Positions 1 through 13,223 of a DNA stretch of 64,000 nucleotides are shown piece by piece. A model generated the notes under the pieces. It ran no database searches. It was not told the DNA's origin and saw nothing but the letters and a program-made list of their open reading frames with translations. A program made the position numbers and the translations under genes. Positions within the stretch are counted from its first letter, which is position 1. Every line of letters starts with the position of its first letter. The stretch spans positions 248,001 through 312,000 of the forward strand of contig JALLLS010000019.1 of assembly GCA_025094145.1 (NCBI GenBank). Direction: 5' to 3'. Source of the DNA: Spinellus fusiger (lineage: Eukaryota; Mucoromycota; Mucoromycetes; Mucorales; Phycomycetaceae).

Positions 1-715
1 TCCTTATTTGAGAGAATGAGAAGGATGGAATCCGCAAAGGGGGAGCTATTTTACAGGTGCTTCTGCAACCATGCGTTCAATAAAAAGTAACAGCAAGACA
101 AATGGGGCAAATAGAAACGACGTGGGTTTGTTAAGAACCACTGGCAAACCTCGGTCCATGTCTAAAATAGAGGCAATGGTTGAGCGGCAAAGGTCAATTC
201 TCGGTAAGGAAGAGGCAGTGTTTATCTCCATTCTTCTTTTCCATTCTTTTTTTTTTCATTTTCGGTTGACAAGAGGCCATGTGTGGCTGCAGTCATGACA
301 TGGGACAGAATGCGAGTGGAATTGAGCCCATCTTCATCTGTTTATTAGTGTATCAGTTCAGTAGTTCAGTAGTTCAGTAATTCAATAATTCAATAATTCA
401 CAGATAAAACGACCCTATACACAGTAAAAAAAGAAAAAGGATGGTGAATTCACTCGAAATCATACTTTTTAAGATATAAATAAATATAAATAAATATAAA
501 TAAATATAAATAAATAAACACTGTGTGGCAAAGGATAAATAAATAAATAAAAAAGACCAGTCTAGAAATAGCTTTTTTATTTTTATTTTTAATATCTCAT
601 TCATGGTCAGCATGTCCTATCCTTGTTGATTTTATATATAAATACAAAAAATATCTTTACTGTTCTACTTGTGGTTGTTTTCTTTTTTTTTTTTTACTTT
701 TTACTTTTGTATACC
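1..715. other. Left-edge region without a confident gene; AT-rich tandem repeats
   Basis: No gene can be assigned with confidence. A minus-strand reading frame at 46-231 starts with ATG and encodes about 61 residues. It has a hydrophobic stretch (FLFAPFVLLLLF) near its end and a possible donor (CCT|GTAAAA) just before its stop, so it could be a first exon of a gene running off the left edge. I do not recognise it. A plus-strand frame at 71-298 overlaps it and looks no better. From about 357 to 407 a 9-10 bp unit related to TTCAGTAGT/TTCAATAAT is repeated in tandem, and 472-521 holds a TAAATATAAA tract. Confidence 0.3.
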
Positions 716-1471
716 ATGGGGCTACACTCCAACCACAGAGACTCCAATCTTATTTCCTACCAGAAACCAAGATTTTCCTTTTCACCGGAATTCTTTAGCC
801 AATTTGCCAGTTGGGCAAAGTTAGTCCTTCTGTCTTCTCATAAACGAGGCAATAAGAAGCGAAAAACAGAGCCACAAGAGATCAGCGCCGTCCAGCCACT
901 CTCCACCAAAGAAATAGACACACTCTCCCATGCGGACTTTGAGGAAGCTGATGAAATCCAAGAGGCGCCAAGGACAATCGATGCTCGCTCTCATTTTCCG
1001 AATGTGTGGCAAAGAACAGCTCTCTGCCGTACCACTTACCAGAAGCTCCGTCAAAGATCTCTGCCTCTTTGGGCAAGACCTCATTTGAGAGACCTGCTTC
1101 AGACACTCCAGCAGCAATTACTCCTGCCTCGAACAGCCCAGACTTCAGGATCTCCCACCATTCCACGCCTATCCCTCATTATGGACAGAGCTGGCTCATG
1201 TTCGCCGTGGTCTAGAAAAAGATACCAACGACGGGAGCACTATGCCTTGACGGCTGTTGCTTATACTGTCGATCACGACACTAACATTGTCCGTGTGTCC
1301 CCATTGCGCTCTTGTACACCAGTCCAGAACATCCCCCGAACGAGACTAATGTACGCTAGTGACAGTGACAGTGACAATGAAGAGGAGGAGGACAGTGACA
1401 GTGACAGTGAAGAGGAGGAGCAGGAGGACAGGCAGAGGAGGACAGGCAAAAGACACCCTTGGCATCCTTGA
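716..1471 (+). CDS. Hypothetical protein with acidic serine/aspartate-rich C-terminus
   Basis: An uninterrupted frame of 251 residues. I chose the ATG at 716 because the upstream in-frame extension to 623 is only a poly-T-encoded phenylalanine run. The protein is unrecognised. It has a basic region (KRGNKKRK) near residue 45, a Gln/Leu-rich stretch in the middle, and a C-terminal block of DSDSD and EEEE units from about residue 213. That pattern is typical of disordered, possibly CK2-phosphorylated nuclear or nucleolar tails. Between about 1006 and 1215 another plus frame reads with a less biased, Pro/Ser-rich composition, so a short intron or an internal frame change in the true model is possible. 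No domain family can be named. Confidence 0.45.
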   Translation: MGLHSNHRDSNLISYQKPRFSFSPEFFSQFASWAKLVLLSSHKRGNKKRKTEPQEISAVQPLSTKEIDTLSHADFEEADEIQEAPRTIDARSHFPNVWQRTALCRTTYQKLRQRSLPLWARPHLRDLLQTLQQQLLLPRTAQTSGSPTIPRLSLIMDRAGSCSPWSRKRYQRREHYALTAVAYTVDHDTNIVRVSPLRSCTPVQNIPRTRLMYASDSDSDNEEEEDSDSDSEEEEQEDRQRRTGKRHPWHP

Positions 1472-2491
1472 GATTTTAGTGCTCCACTTTAACATGGTAT
1501 CTTCACATCTTGTATATATATTCTCATGGCACGTTGGAAGCTGTTTATTTTCATTCTGCATGTTCACGTTTCTACTTTTTCATCTGCAAACAACCTCAAT
1601 CCTACATTATAATAAACATTTTTGGTTGTTTACATCATTTCTTTCTACTATTCTTATCCTACCATTAGAAAGAGTCCAATGAATAGCCATGGTGACTAGC
1701 TGACTGGTTGATAAGATGGCCCTGCTTTATACATTTATGTACACAAGTGAAATGAGGGATGAAAGGCCTCCTTAATACAGGTTAAAAGAAAATCAAATCA
1801 AATCAAATCTTAAAAGCAATAATAGTACAATAACCTAAAATCCTCCAATCCTCTAATCCTCTAAAAGAGTATATGCACCACAGATGAATTGGATGGCCGT
1901 GGAATTGAATAATAGAATAACAGAACTATGGAACTGAATGTAGGACATTTCAATACTGGAGGTGCCATCTATTCTTCCTATCTAAAATCCAAACCACTAG
2001 GGAAGCTTCAATGCTCGAGTGGATAACCTAATCTACAAAGAAATGTAAAATACATAAAGACAATTCACAAAAGTTGAAATTACTATTGAATACCCTTTAA
2101 GGGGGAGGGGGGTTAAAAATGAAAAGAAAAGAAGTTGATGAAGGGAGATGAGAATGATACAAGCAAAAGCAATACATGAACGTCAAGAAGGCCTGCTTCG
2201 CTGGGAATAAAAGTGAAAAGTGAAAAATAAAGCAGGTGTGTTTCTATCAAGAGTAATGAAGAGAAAATAGTAATAATAAAAGAAAAAGAAAAAAGTAGTA
2301 GTAGTAATAATAATAATAAAGTAGGCCTGAGACAGTAGCCAATAGACACATAGCAACAAGCACATAGCAACAGACAAACTGGTACTTGACTTGGTCCACA
2401 GCACCACTAACCCCACTCACTTGATGTCTTTTTTTTTCCCCTGTGTTTGTTGGCTGCTTTGGCTGCCTTGTGCCCGTATGTGGGGAAGTGT
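1472..2491. other. Intergenic region between convergent genes
   Basis: About 1 kb between the hypothetical plus-strand gene and the 3' end of the minus-strand SLC41 gene. It should contain both 3' UTRs; an AATAAA-type signal lies near 1611. Short AT-rich simple repeats (AATCAA units near 1790, AAT/AGT triplets near 2265-2320) are visible. I see no coding exon or RNA gene. Confidence 0.5.
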
Positions 2492-4596
2492 TTAGGAGAC
2501 GTCTTGGACACTACTCACTTCAGACTTAAAGGTCATGTCATTGAGGCCTGATAGGGTTAACCATGAAAAGGTAACGACAAGCATAACAGTGCCAATAACA
2601 TCAATGGAGGCTGTTCTAGTGTACAGTATAAACAACCGCCATCAAGACATAAACCAGGTTACTTACAGGTAAGGTATCACATAGGTATCAGGATCATAGC
2701 CCATTTTCCAAAAACGAAGCGTCATCCACTTGCCAAGCTTAAGGCACAGCCAGGTCTAACGATGATCATTTGTGCTGTTCAGTTACAGTGACTCTTCTGT
2801 TGACTTACGCATAGCATGGACACAATAAAGTAGGTAGAAAAGAACCACACATTGTAGTGGATATGGCCCATATCAAAGATCCACAGAATAAACAAGAACA
2901 TGGCCTGGACTACTACATTCATTCCCAAGAGTGTCCATTCTACATTGAAGTAATTCTCTACTCTGTTGGAGTGGAGACAGGTGCTGATACGAGACACGTA
3001 GATGGATCCCAAGTTGCCTGCAAGTCCAACCAGCACAGGCGTCAACAGAGCCATGCCCTTGAATTTCTCTACATACTCCTCAAGCATAATACCAGCAAGA
3101 CTAGTCCCGCCGTCAGTCCATAATTCTCCATAATGACTCCTCTTGTCAGGACACTGGAGATGGCTTACCTGGAGATAATCATGGCAACGATGATCGAGCT
3201 CCATCCAGCAAGCAGGAGATCCTTCACATGCTTATTGCGCCACACCATATATCCAAACCATGGAAGAAGACATACCATGAATAGAAAGATAAAGGTGCTA
3301 ATAAGAGTATCTGTCATAAGGCCGTGTTAATGATTCAACTCTTATCTCTCAAAGGCTCCTTCTCCTCCTCCTCCCTCTTACCCATGCGTGGTTGGAGAAT
3401 CACTGCACATGCTGCCAATAGTACAAGCGTCACAATATCACCCAAGGAAGACACCAATGGACAGGCAATATTATCTGTTCATAAAGTTTTTTTTTATGAT
3501 GAATTAGATCCGCTCTTTGGCTGCTATACTTTCTGATATCCTCTGCCACTTACCAGGATCAATGTCCATGACTCTACATACAAGAATAAGTCCACACATA
3601 AAAACACCAAGAAGAGTCCCCGAGAAAGACGCTGAGATCAGTGCACTCGACGTCATGTACATGCTCTCATAGTAACTTGTGCTGCTTTCTGGCTTAGTGA
3701 TCAATCCCAAGCCAAAGGAAGAAACACCTGCAATAGCACCTGCCACCAAGGCCTGAACCTGAAGCAATGCTAGATTACCAAGCATCAATGGCCATCGAGT
3801 CCTTCTAGAATCTAAATCCCCCATGTTTGCCTATGATACGCCACATAAAAGGTAAACACACGTAATGCATACACGCAATCCATACATACATTTGCATATC
3901 ATAAAAATAATAAATAGCATCCATGAGATGAAAGGCTTTTATATATATATATATGTGTATATATATGTGTGTGTGTTGATGGTGTCTCTTTACTTACCGA
4001 AGTGGAGAGTCTCGAGGCCAAGTTCATTTCCAAATTGCCTTTGAGATTCAAGAGAATAGGAATAAGGATAAACAATTCTGATGTTTTGAGAAACACATCC
4101 CATGTCTATTATAGAGAAAGTCAACAAGGGTTCTCTTCTTTACACATCCTATTGCAGTCTGTAGCAACCTACCTGGAACTGCTCCATCAAAACACCAGCA
4201 ATACTAAATCCAACTACAGAGATAACAAGAGAAGGAAGTGCCTATTTACAGGATTACTGTCTGTCTCTGCAGTGTCTTTCATGGTAGAGAAGAGTGGGGG
4301 GTGTCTATTACCTGAATAGCCAAGTGACTTTTTTTTTCCTTTTGTTTAAGTCCTTGGCCTTGTTCTTCTTCACAGCAATCCCTCGGTAAATCGTGCTCTA
4401 GAAGAGTAGATGAACTGGAACGACTACGGACAAGTGGTAAAAGAGGAAGAAGTGTTGTTTGGTTTGTATCGTCCCCGAGGTCATCGCCATGATAATGAAG
4501 ATCATGACCACTATCAGGTGGCTCATCTAGTTCATCGCCATCTTTCTTTGGTAGCTCACTATAGTCACCAGCATTTTTATAAAGAATGCCTGACAT
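2492..4596 (-). CDS. SLC41/MgtE-type divalent cation (Mg2+) transporter
   Basis: Nine exons, minus strand: 4596-4312, 4241-4173, 4105-3998, 3830-3554, 3474-3382, 3310-3169, 3100-2809, 2755-2667, 2615-2492. All junctions are GT-AG and phase-consistent; the product is 492 aa. Two MgtE-like halves are visible. The first has LKGNLEM followed by ASRLSTS (about residues 138-154), then a [10 protein letters not shown] segment and DPDNIACP. The second half carries [15 protein letters not shown] and SRIST (from about 350), ending with [12 protein letters not shown] and a final membrane segment. These are the conserved repeats of the SLC41 magnesium transporter family, and the length matches. The first ~90 residues are polar and presumably cytosolic. 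Expected role: Mg2+ (or related cation) transport at the plasma membrane or an organelle; the exact membrane cannot be told from sequence. Confidence 0.93.
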
Positions 4597-6169
4597 GGAC
4601 CTAGTTCTGGTGGCTATTTCTGTCGGTCTGTCGATGGATTTGCCTGCCTATCTATTCTCGGTAAGAAAATAGCCTCCCCAAGAAGAGAGAAAGAGAAAGA
4701 AAGGAAAAAAAAAGGAAAAAGGGGATGTGCTGAGAGATAGGAAAATGAAAAAGAAAGGAATAAATAAATAAAAACAAGTGGCAAAATGCCTTTCATTTCT
4801 AGAACAGATAACAAGCCTCCCCTTCTTTCCTTGTTTTATGACTATGACTACTATGATTATGATTCGCTTTATTATTGTACATCTCTATTTTAAATGACAG
4901 ACATGTGCATAACAGTGAAAGAAGAACACAGAGCATTCACTAAAATAAGTCTAGGCTGAAAAGTGACAGAGAAATGAGTTACAACACGGAATCATCTCCA
5001 TAAAGTACAAATGCAAGTTTCTATCTGTTTTTTATTACTGCTTTTCGTAGACTTGTGGTTTTTACATACTAAAAGGATAGGTCTTTTTTCTTTATTTCTC
5101 TTTCTTTCTTAGCCCAAGCTAAAGTGTGCTGAATGACAATGGACTGGCTTATCTATCAGCAAGACAGAGCACAGGACACAGTTCTTCGGAATACACTTGC
5201 GTACATTTGTCAATGTAGAATTTACCTTTGTCCTACCCTTCATCAACTCCCATCCATCTTTTCCTATCAAGTAATAAATAAACCGCCCTACTACAGACAC
5301 TTTTCATGGCATAGCAGTACATGCAAAGTGTTATTTCTTATGAGACAAGCGTTTCTTAATGTTTTTTTTGTTATCTTTGATCAAAGTGCCACAAGGATCT
5401 ACAAAAGTTGTTATCTACTACACACCTCCATCTTCTTGGATTTGTAACAAGGCACCATCATTTGATTTCTAATCCATTCATTGATAGAGAGAGAGAAAAC
5501 CTCAACAAGCTCCATGGATCTGTGGATTTCTAACTAAAGGTTCATTTACTCTCTCAAAAGCATTCAAAGTAAGTCAAGTTATTCCTGCAAGAAAAGGGGG
5601 AAAAGAAGGGATTTCTGTATTGAGTTGGAAAAAGACAGAACGCTATAATAACGTATCAGAGCCACGTTTCTGAACTGAGTTTAATATGAGTGCTGCTACT
5701 GCTACTGATAATAACATCATCACATTAAGGCCAACCTTATTCTTGTATGTCTATCAGTAATAAAACTAAGCCCAGAAAAATAAATAACAATACTTGTGGC
5801 ATATTCATCTGAACAAGGAAATGATGACATCTCATTAAAATAAGAAATGTTATGGATTCTACTCTGTAATATCATAAGAAGAATATATTTTTGCTTTCAT
5901 TGTCTTGTACTAATATATCATTCTTTTACTTTTACTTTTTTTTTAATATCTTCAAAGACAAAGTAAAAATCGGTTCATTGCTGGATTCTTGGTGGTAAAA
6001 TGAGGCACTTTCTTCTCAACTGAAATAACACCAAGTGTAGACACTAAAAAAAACACACACACAACAATGGTACTCTGTGAATCCCATTCTCCCCAATTTC
6101 TTGAAGTAAAATAATAATAATATATTACTTTTCAGATATGTTTCTCATGAAAAATGAGTAAAATTTAAT
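4597..6169. other. Intergenic region between SLC41 gene and tRNA-His
   Basis: About 1.57 kb, AT-rich. The stretch next to 4596 is the presumed SLC41 promoter. A 104-codon plus frame at 5133-5447 has no recognisable domain, no splice context and ordinary noncoding composition, so I do not call it. A CA-rich tract (6048-6063) and TAA runs near 6110 are simple repeats. Nothing else is supported. Confidence 0.45.
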
Positions 6170-6239
6170 GCCGTGACCTGGAATCGAACCAGGGTCAGCG
6201 CCGCCACAAGGCGATATACTGCCACTATACTATCACGGC
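6170..6239 (-). tRNA. tRNA-His (GTG)
   Basis: Reading the minus strand, a 70-nt cloverleaf can be folded. The 7-bp acceptor stem is GCCGTGA/TCACGGC. There is a short D arm, and the anticodon loop TTGTGGC gives anticodon GTG. The T arm is CCTGG-TTCGATT-CCAGG with a normal box B. There is no encoded CCA, as expected for a eukaryotic nuclear tRNA, and the extra 5' G of tRNA-His would be added after transcription. A run of four T residues lies directly downstream on the minus strand (complement of 6158-6161) and fits a Pol III terminator. No intron is seen. Confidence 0.93.
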
Positions 6240-9200
6240 TTGGATGTGATGGCATGGTGTGTGTCAATTTTGATCGCCTTAGCCACCAAGAAGCTGGAAC
6301 GGGCCGTGCTACTCTTTTGTTCGGCTTCGAACCATGACGTGTGCCGCAGCCTTCCTCTGTCCGATGAAGATAGAGTCGCTAAGTTTTCCTTGTCCCTCAG
6401 TTTCTCTTTCTTTCTTTTTGTGTCGGTCTTCTCTTTTCTTCCTCTTTTGGAATCGATATGTTTCTGACGTTTTCTGTACGTGGTAAAGAGATCAATGCTC
6501 TTGTCCCACAATCCTTTTCCTTTCTTTACTCTTTTTCTCATACTATTCTGTTTTCTACCTAAACTTGTTTTCTCTTTTCTATGATGTATTTCTTTACACT
6601 ATTTTAGTTGCTTTTGCAGTGGATAACTTCATTACTATGAGTTCACCTCAATGGCACTATTTTAGTTTCTTTTTCCTTTTTGTTTTCTCCTGAAGAATCA
6701 TCGTTATGATGTATTCTTGTAACAATGCTAGTATAGTTTATTAAATTTGTAGTTGTTATTCATCCATGATGTAGTAACAATGCAATTGTCTTAATTCATT
6801 TTCTCTAAGATTGATTTCTTATGAAATCATTCTCTATTTTAACATTTAGTTCTTTAGTATAAATATCCCATTAACCAAGAACTGAAATAGAATGGTCGAA
6901 TATCTTTGTTATCTCTATTCTTCCGTTCTTGTTTGACATCTTCTGATACAAGTTGTGGGCAGTACTACTGTGTTTTCTTGTGAAGTGTCATTGTCATTTA
7001 CGAATCAAGTCTTAGCAAATTATTGATTGTGTTTTGTTTATTTGTACCTGCGTGTACTGTTTCCTTTATTTTCGTTTACAAATCCTACCTCCATATCTTT
7101 TGTACCCTTTTTTTACATTCTTTTGTCCATCTATCACACATCTATAAGTACCACACGCGTCATTTCTGTGTCGTTCCCTAATTTATACAGAATAGTTCTA
7201 AGCCCAGAGATATGTGCACAGAGTGGAATAGCTAGTGATTCTTGGTCTGGACTGAAGCCCACGTAGATCAAAGAAGAATAGTAGAGACGATAGAAGATAA
7301 TGTTTATTCATTAAAAATGGTTGCTTATTTATACAAGTTTACATAGGCTACAATTGACTAAGTACGCCTTGTCTTCATTCTACTCAGGGAGAGTGTGACT
7401 TCATTCAAGACGTACTGTCTGTTTGATTATTTAATAAACCAGAAAAAAGTAATCCATGTGAGTCCAATAAGGAAATGGGTGTTGACCAATGGAAACACGT
7501 TGTTTAGTATAGTGCTGACAGAAATTCAATTTATAACTCTAACCTCTTTATGAGGGAGTGTGACAGTATAAAACACCAACTATAAAAGATATTAGCACAT
7601 ATCTATCAACAAATATCTACTTTTTCTCTTTTATTCCACCACAATGATGGGCTCTATGAAGTTTTTCTTATTTCATTGAGATAGGAAACCAAATTAATAT
7701 AAAGGCTAGTCAGTTGTTGGAAGGGAATAAAAGTAGGCCTATCCTGGGTAATACTCAGACATCAGCCACAGTTTCCCTGACTTCAATGTCAATGTTTTAC
7801 AAACAAAAGCCAAGGGTATATAAGAATACTCAGAGAATTTGTTGTTGTTATCCTATAAATAAATAGAGTTTTGATGTATAAATATATTATAATAATATGC
7901 TTTATATCACCCAATAAATCGATTGAAATATTGTTTTATAAATATATTTAAAGTTTCATATGTTTTAAAGCACACAGACAAAAATAATTAATAAACTAGA
8001 AGAGGTGGTAATACAATTTATCTTCTAATTAAATCGGGCTGATCTAAAGTTTATCTATAACAAAAAATAGCTTAGGAGAGATTACTTTATATTCATAGAT
8101 CGTATAGGATGATCCAGAACTAGGACTGCTTCTCTCATAGCAGTTTGAGACATCTGAAAAGACACATTGCTAGTGATTCATTGACTTTAATCATGATCGA
8201 CATGCTTTAGTCCATCTATTTATAATAAGAAAGAGTGATTAACATTGTCTGTATGGTTTTATTATCATACAAGTGATATTCTATACACAGCTGATATTGA
8301 TAAAACACGCCACTATTCGGATCAGCCGGATTTTTTCACGTTTTTTTTCATATTTTCATTTTACATACATTAAAATAGGTGAGATGAAGACATCGACTGA
8401 TGATCTCGTAAAAAACCAACATAATATGTTATTGATTAAAGAAGACACAGTATAAATAATAGATAAAAGTATAAAGAGTAATCTTTGCTTCTTTTTATTA
8501 TTATTATCAATACACCTTATCTATTGTTTTGTTGATAGGCAAAGCTACAGTGTATGCGAATGTTCAAGAAGCCAGAAAAAAAGAAAAAAAATGTTTGGTA
8601 ATATAAAGAGTATATTTCTAAAATAAATAAAACAAAAAAGACAAACTACTTTTTATTTATTTATTTTAAAATTGAGTTATAGAGTTATTCCGAGATATAG
8701 TAATTTTTATCTTCACTAATAGCTTCTTGGAAATACAGATAGTCATTCCATCCCGTCTTTCTCACTAATACACATTAGTTTCAACATTAGCATAATCTCT
8801 TGTTACTATTATAGAAAATCTATTTATAATCAATGAAATAAGCATTCCCAACTACTATTGCACACACCGATAAGACCACCGCTTATTATACGCTATGCAG
8901 ACGAGATGGTTAAAATATGGTAACAAAAAAGAATATTTGTGTGTTTATTTTATATAGAAATAAAGAGAAAGACAACTGATTTCGCCCGCCACTGCAAATA
9001 GAAGAGTCGTAATTGTCTTTAATTTTAATTGATAATCAAGGGCCTAAGTACTCTCAGTTTTAATTGATGATCAAGGGCCTGAATCGCAACAAAGCAACGT
9101 GATAGACATAGAATAGGTTGTGCTGCTTTATTACTTAACTTGTAGCCTATAATGTATTTTACTGATAGCCAGGTAAAATTTTTCTTTCATTTATAATGTG

Positions 9201-11586
9201 TTTATTTTTCTTACTTTATGTTTAGTGCATCTTCTGAACAGATAACAAATACAAAGAAGTCTTAACAACGATAAGTAGTTTTGTGTGTGGATACATTCAC
9301 TCACCCTTATAATACACCCTTATAGTAACATCGGTTAAAACTATCGATACTATTGGCTAATCATTTACTAATGAACACTCTTATTCATGAGTATTGTCAT
9401 AAAAGACATTTACCATGATTGGAATTATAACTCTCTTAAGAAATTAGAACTCAAGGACTACTAAACTGAAAAGGGGGATGTCATTGAATATCAGGGGATG
9501 ATGATAGTTAATCGTATTTGATGGCATACTCCTGAAGCAAACGTTAGTTGAAGAAAAGTATAAAAAAGTGAATTAATGAACAACGTGGTCCAACTACACA
9601 TTTTACTGGTCCATGCACCTTTAAAATAAAACCCAAGACGACAACTACTTTATTTTGTTAATGATGGATTCAACTCTAGGCCATTATAAGAAGAGTAATA
9701 GCTCCGAAGAGAGTGAATGGAGTAATTTAAACTATAGAATTTCCTAATGTCACTTGAAGGTCGGAGAGATCTAGAAAGAATCAGCATCTGGGCCAGACTG
9801 TGGAGAAGTAGATACAGACCAGACGAGCTGCTCTGCTTTCAGTAACAAAAAAAGTTATTTTTCTCTCCTCTCTCTCTATTTATATATATACACACTTGGA
9901 GAAACCAATGATTCGACTGAATAAAAGAAAATGTGCAAAGATTAGTATGTCTAAAACAAGTCAAGATTGCAACAGTTTTTGATAACATTTCAGCTTATAC
10001 ATTGGTATTAAAGAGTATTGAGTAAAGAATTGAATTCAATTCGATGTAGTTTTTTATGTTTGTATTTCATTTTCATCAAACTACTATGCAACAGATTTAT
10101 TAAATAAAAACACGAAAATCATAATGATAAAGAAATAGTTACCCTATTGGCTAAACATTGGTTTTATTATTCTCTCAGACATTTCACTCAACAGTGATTA
10201 TATACAAATAGAATAAATATACAAAAAAGTCTCAAGTCTCAAGTCTCAAATCAAGTCTCAAACAATTTAATACAATGACCTTTCCAAGACAATTATCTTT
10301 ATACTGTAGTATGATTGAGGGCAAGGTCTTCTTCAACTCCAATAAAGAGGTGAAGAGGATAGAAAGGATTCAAGGAAAGGATTGTCTGTAGTACGACTAC
10401 AGGTTACTGCATCGATCCTATAGGTCACACATTGAACACCTTATATCAACAAGGCCACTTTAAAGAGAGTCGTGTCATTACGAATAGCTGCATTGTTTAT
10501 ACTTTATCCCATGCTGAAAGAATGTACAATGAATTGAAGTTGTGTCCATCGATGTATCCACCTTCTTCGTTGCTCTTTTGAATTCGAATCCTATTGAGCC
10601 GTGTTAATCTGTCGACAAAAAAAAACCTCACTGTATGCCTATCCTAGACACCCAATGAGATGTTACTTCATCATCTTTAAGGGTTTTGTTTTTATTTAGC
10701 TTTAAGATGTATTAATATAAAAATGACAATCCTTTACAATCTATTGCCATACTATACAAAGTCAACGGCTAATTTTCATCTTTTCATGATAGGCTGTTTG
10801 TTCTGAGTTCATTGTAAGTTTTTAGAAAGGTTAAAATGTCTGCTCTTTTCTTTCGGATTTGAGTATAATTCCTTTTTTGGATTTTGAAAATAGTGTAACT
10901 CTTCTGGCATGCCCCAATCATCTATGGACATTCTATCGATATATAACCGCGTAGCCAGTCTCATGTGCCACCTTTCTTGTGGCATGCTGGTGGATAGATT
11001 GCTTTATTGTAGGACACGTTTATTTCTTACGTTGTCTATGCTTTTATAACGACATTTTTATTAGCTAGTTGTTATAAAATAAATAAATAAATACTAATGT
11101 CTCACATAACACGACAGATTCTACATTAGGAATAAAAAACAAGAAACAAAACACTTGCTTATAAAGTGACTGGAAGGGTTCAGATAATAAATTAGGGAAA
11201 AATCTTAGAGGATTCCTTCTCCTCTTTCATCTCATCTTGTGACAATAATGTTTTAAGCGTTTAATGAATAGGAGGATTGGCTATAAGAGATGAGTAAAAG
11301 AGTGGTATTTATAGTTCAGATATTATCTTAGTAACCATAATTAATCTATTGACCTGTTTTAACAAACAGTATATACTATCTGTTTTACTTGACATTAATA
11401 TTGAGTTTATTTATCTTTACATTCATACAAAATACAGGTCACTTCTTTATCAAAAAGAAGTGTCAATTTCTAACTACAAACAAAGAGGATGTGTCTTTTC
11501 GATTGGCTAGATTAGCACAGCAATACTAGCATCGACATCCCCTTTACAAATATTATTATTTTTACTTTTTCTTCTCAGCTTTTTTT
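6240..11586. other. Gene-poor, very AT-rich region
   Basis: About 5.3 kb without a supported gene apart from the repeat fragment at 7169. The longest frames (for example 8273-8455) are short and AT-biased. A roughly 20-bp unit (TTTAATTGAT then ATCAAGGGCCT) occurs twice at about 9021-9080. Poly-purine/pyrimidine runs and a TATATATACACAC tract (about 9880) are present. Around 10400-10700 composition is slightly more mixed, but no frame or motif can be followed. It may contain eroded transposons. Confidence 0.4.
7169..7335 (-). repeat. Dispersed LTR-like repeat fragment (same family as the arms near 56.7 and 62.2 kb)
   Basis: This stretch matches the right inverted arm (62058-62394) over its first ~165 bp, in the same orientation. 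It starts TGTCGTTCCCTAATTT, followed by AAGCCCAGAG, GTGCACAGAGTGGAATAG, TGAAGCCCA and a GAAGAT..TGTTTATTCATT block, then an ATTTATAC motif. Read on the minus strand, the order is a TATA-like box, an AATAAA-like signal and an end in GACA, which is LTR-like. Similarity fades after about 7335, and I find no clear 5-bp target duplication, so it is probably a truncated or diverged solo copy. Confidence 0.65.
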
Positions 11587-13223
11587 TTAGTATTTGCGGG
11601 TTTTCTTTTCTGTGACTGATAGAATGGTACTTTTCAGCGTCTCCATCCATAGTTCCTGCTCACACATGGATCTGGTTCTTAATGCATACCGCCGCTGGAT
11701 AACAACTTCTTCCATAATGGCACTCGTTAAATGTCCATGGTTAAAAGATGCCTCCACATTGCTGTCTAGCACCGTCAATTCAAATCCATAGACTGGTACT
11801 TGTGGCACTACAGGTCTTGTCTTTTTTGAGAAATAGATTAAACTTGATTTCTGTGGCTCAGACATGCTTTGGGTCAGTCGAGGACAAAGAGGCTTGATGG
11901 AAGCATTGGCTAATTCCAATGTTCCTAAGAATTGTAACTTTTCATTGTCTTTTGTGATTGACTTTGATTTTCCGCAGTAAATAAGAGCATCGTTGTATAG
12001 AATATAAGTCTTGGGCTTATTCTTTATGGTTGGATAGTCGATATCAATCTCGATAAGGGTGGTCCATAAGAGTAGACGACGATCCAATGTGACTGACACA
12101 CAGCAATTTCCAATGAAGTGGTAGTATTCGAGAACAGCAAGGTTAGACTTACAATCCTTAATTCTATACAAAATGGGTTATTATAACAGTTGATTTAACT
12201 TTTTTTTTTCATTTCAGCATCATTTACCTTTCTTGTAGATTATTTTCAATGACAGTAAAACTCTGGTGCACTCTCATTAGGCCAATATAGTCAGGATGAT
12301 ATGGATCAGTGAAATTAATCAAATGAGAGATAGTTTTGGAGTACATGCTGAGTCTATAGATGGGAAGACGGATGTAGTATAGGAATTCTCGGACGGTGGG
12401 TGACTTGGTTGTACATGACTAGTTATGGTATTGAAAAGATAAGTCATCTAGCAATCACCCAATCGGTTTTTTACTCACATGAATTAATCTATTAAAAGAA
12501 GACATCTTGTAGAGTGTGTCTAACATCACAATGATCCGCGAGAAATGTGAAAAGAATAATTGATAGGCCGACAAATGAGAGTACTAAGAAGAAATCAAAT
12601 GAATAAATAATACAAGAGTAAATGGTTGACTTACCAAATCTGAAAGGATGTCTGATAGAAACTGAGTTGGGCCCCATAGTTGAAGTCTATTGGTAGTCAT
12701 TAGCATGGCAAAGAGAGCCACTCCGCTACCTTTGATTTAGTCTCTGGTTGAATAAGGAGTGCATTGTTTTGATTCGGTGAATTTCGTTAAAAAGCTCGTC
12801 AAGTGTATCATCGAAGCCTACAGGAAGCAGTTTTCTGTAGGAATTTCTGTTGAAGGGCTGTTCAAGCCATTCTCGTAACTGAATACAGTAACCATCTTCA
12901 AATTGGGAGAGTTCATTGATGTATTGGGACTCAGATTGGATGAGCGAAAGTAAAGCTTTATGCTTTAAAGTAACATTTCTTGTCAGGTCCTCGACTTGTT
13001 TATCTAGTACAAGTAAATGAGCCAAGTTGATCTCATTAACGGATCACATACCAGGGACTTCATTTTCCAAAGAATAGTCGCACATTTCGTCAATGTCGCC
13101 TACAATCTGCAGATCATCCAATAATTGGTGGTAGGATAGGTCTGATAAGAATGAGAAATGTGGGTCATAACTAAATGACGAGATTGTTGATCGACTACTG
13201 GAAATACTCGAGTTTAAAGCCAT
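11587..13223 (-). CDS. RhoGEF with DH and PH domains
   Basis: Six exons, minus strand: 13223-13052, 13003-12730, 12686-12635, 12583-12479, 12418-12228, 12163-11587. All are GT-AG and phase-consistent; the product is 456 aa. Residues about 70-245 form a DBL-homology domain. It has LIQSESQYINELSQF (CR1), then RLQLWGPTQFLSDIL, YSHLSAYQLFF and REFLYYIRLPIYRLSMYSKTI (CR3-like). A PH domain follows from about residue 265 to 445 and ends in the typical ELWMETLKSTI helix with its invariant Trp. Known role of the family: GDP/GTP exchange on Rho/Rac/Cdc42 GTPases, controlling actin and polarity. No other domain is present, so this is a compact GEF. Introns of 43 and 48 nt are at the lower size limit. 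Its GTPase target cannot be inferred. Confidence 0.9.

Noticed and set aside
5133..5447. 104-codon plus-strand reading frame
   Set aside because: No recognisable domain, biased noncoding composition and no splice or promoter context; likely a chance frame.
7164..7700. Search for a complete solo LTR with 5-bp target duplication around the 7169 repeat
   Set aside because: TTCTG precedes the TG start, but no CA followed by the same 5 bp was found downstream in the expected range.
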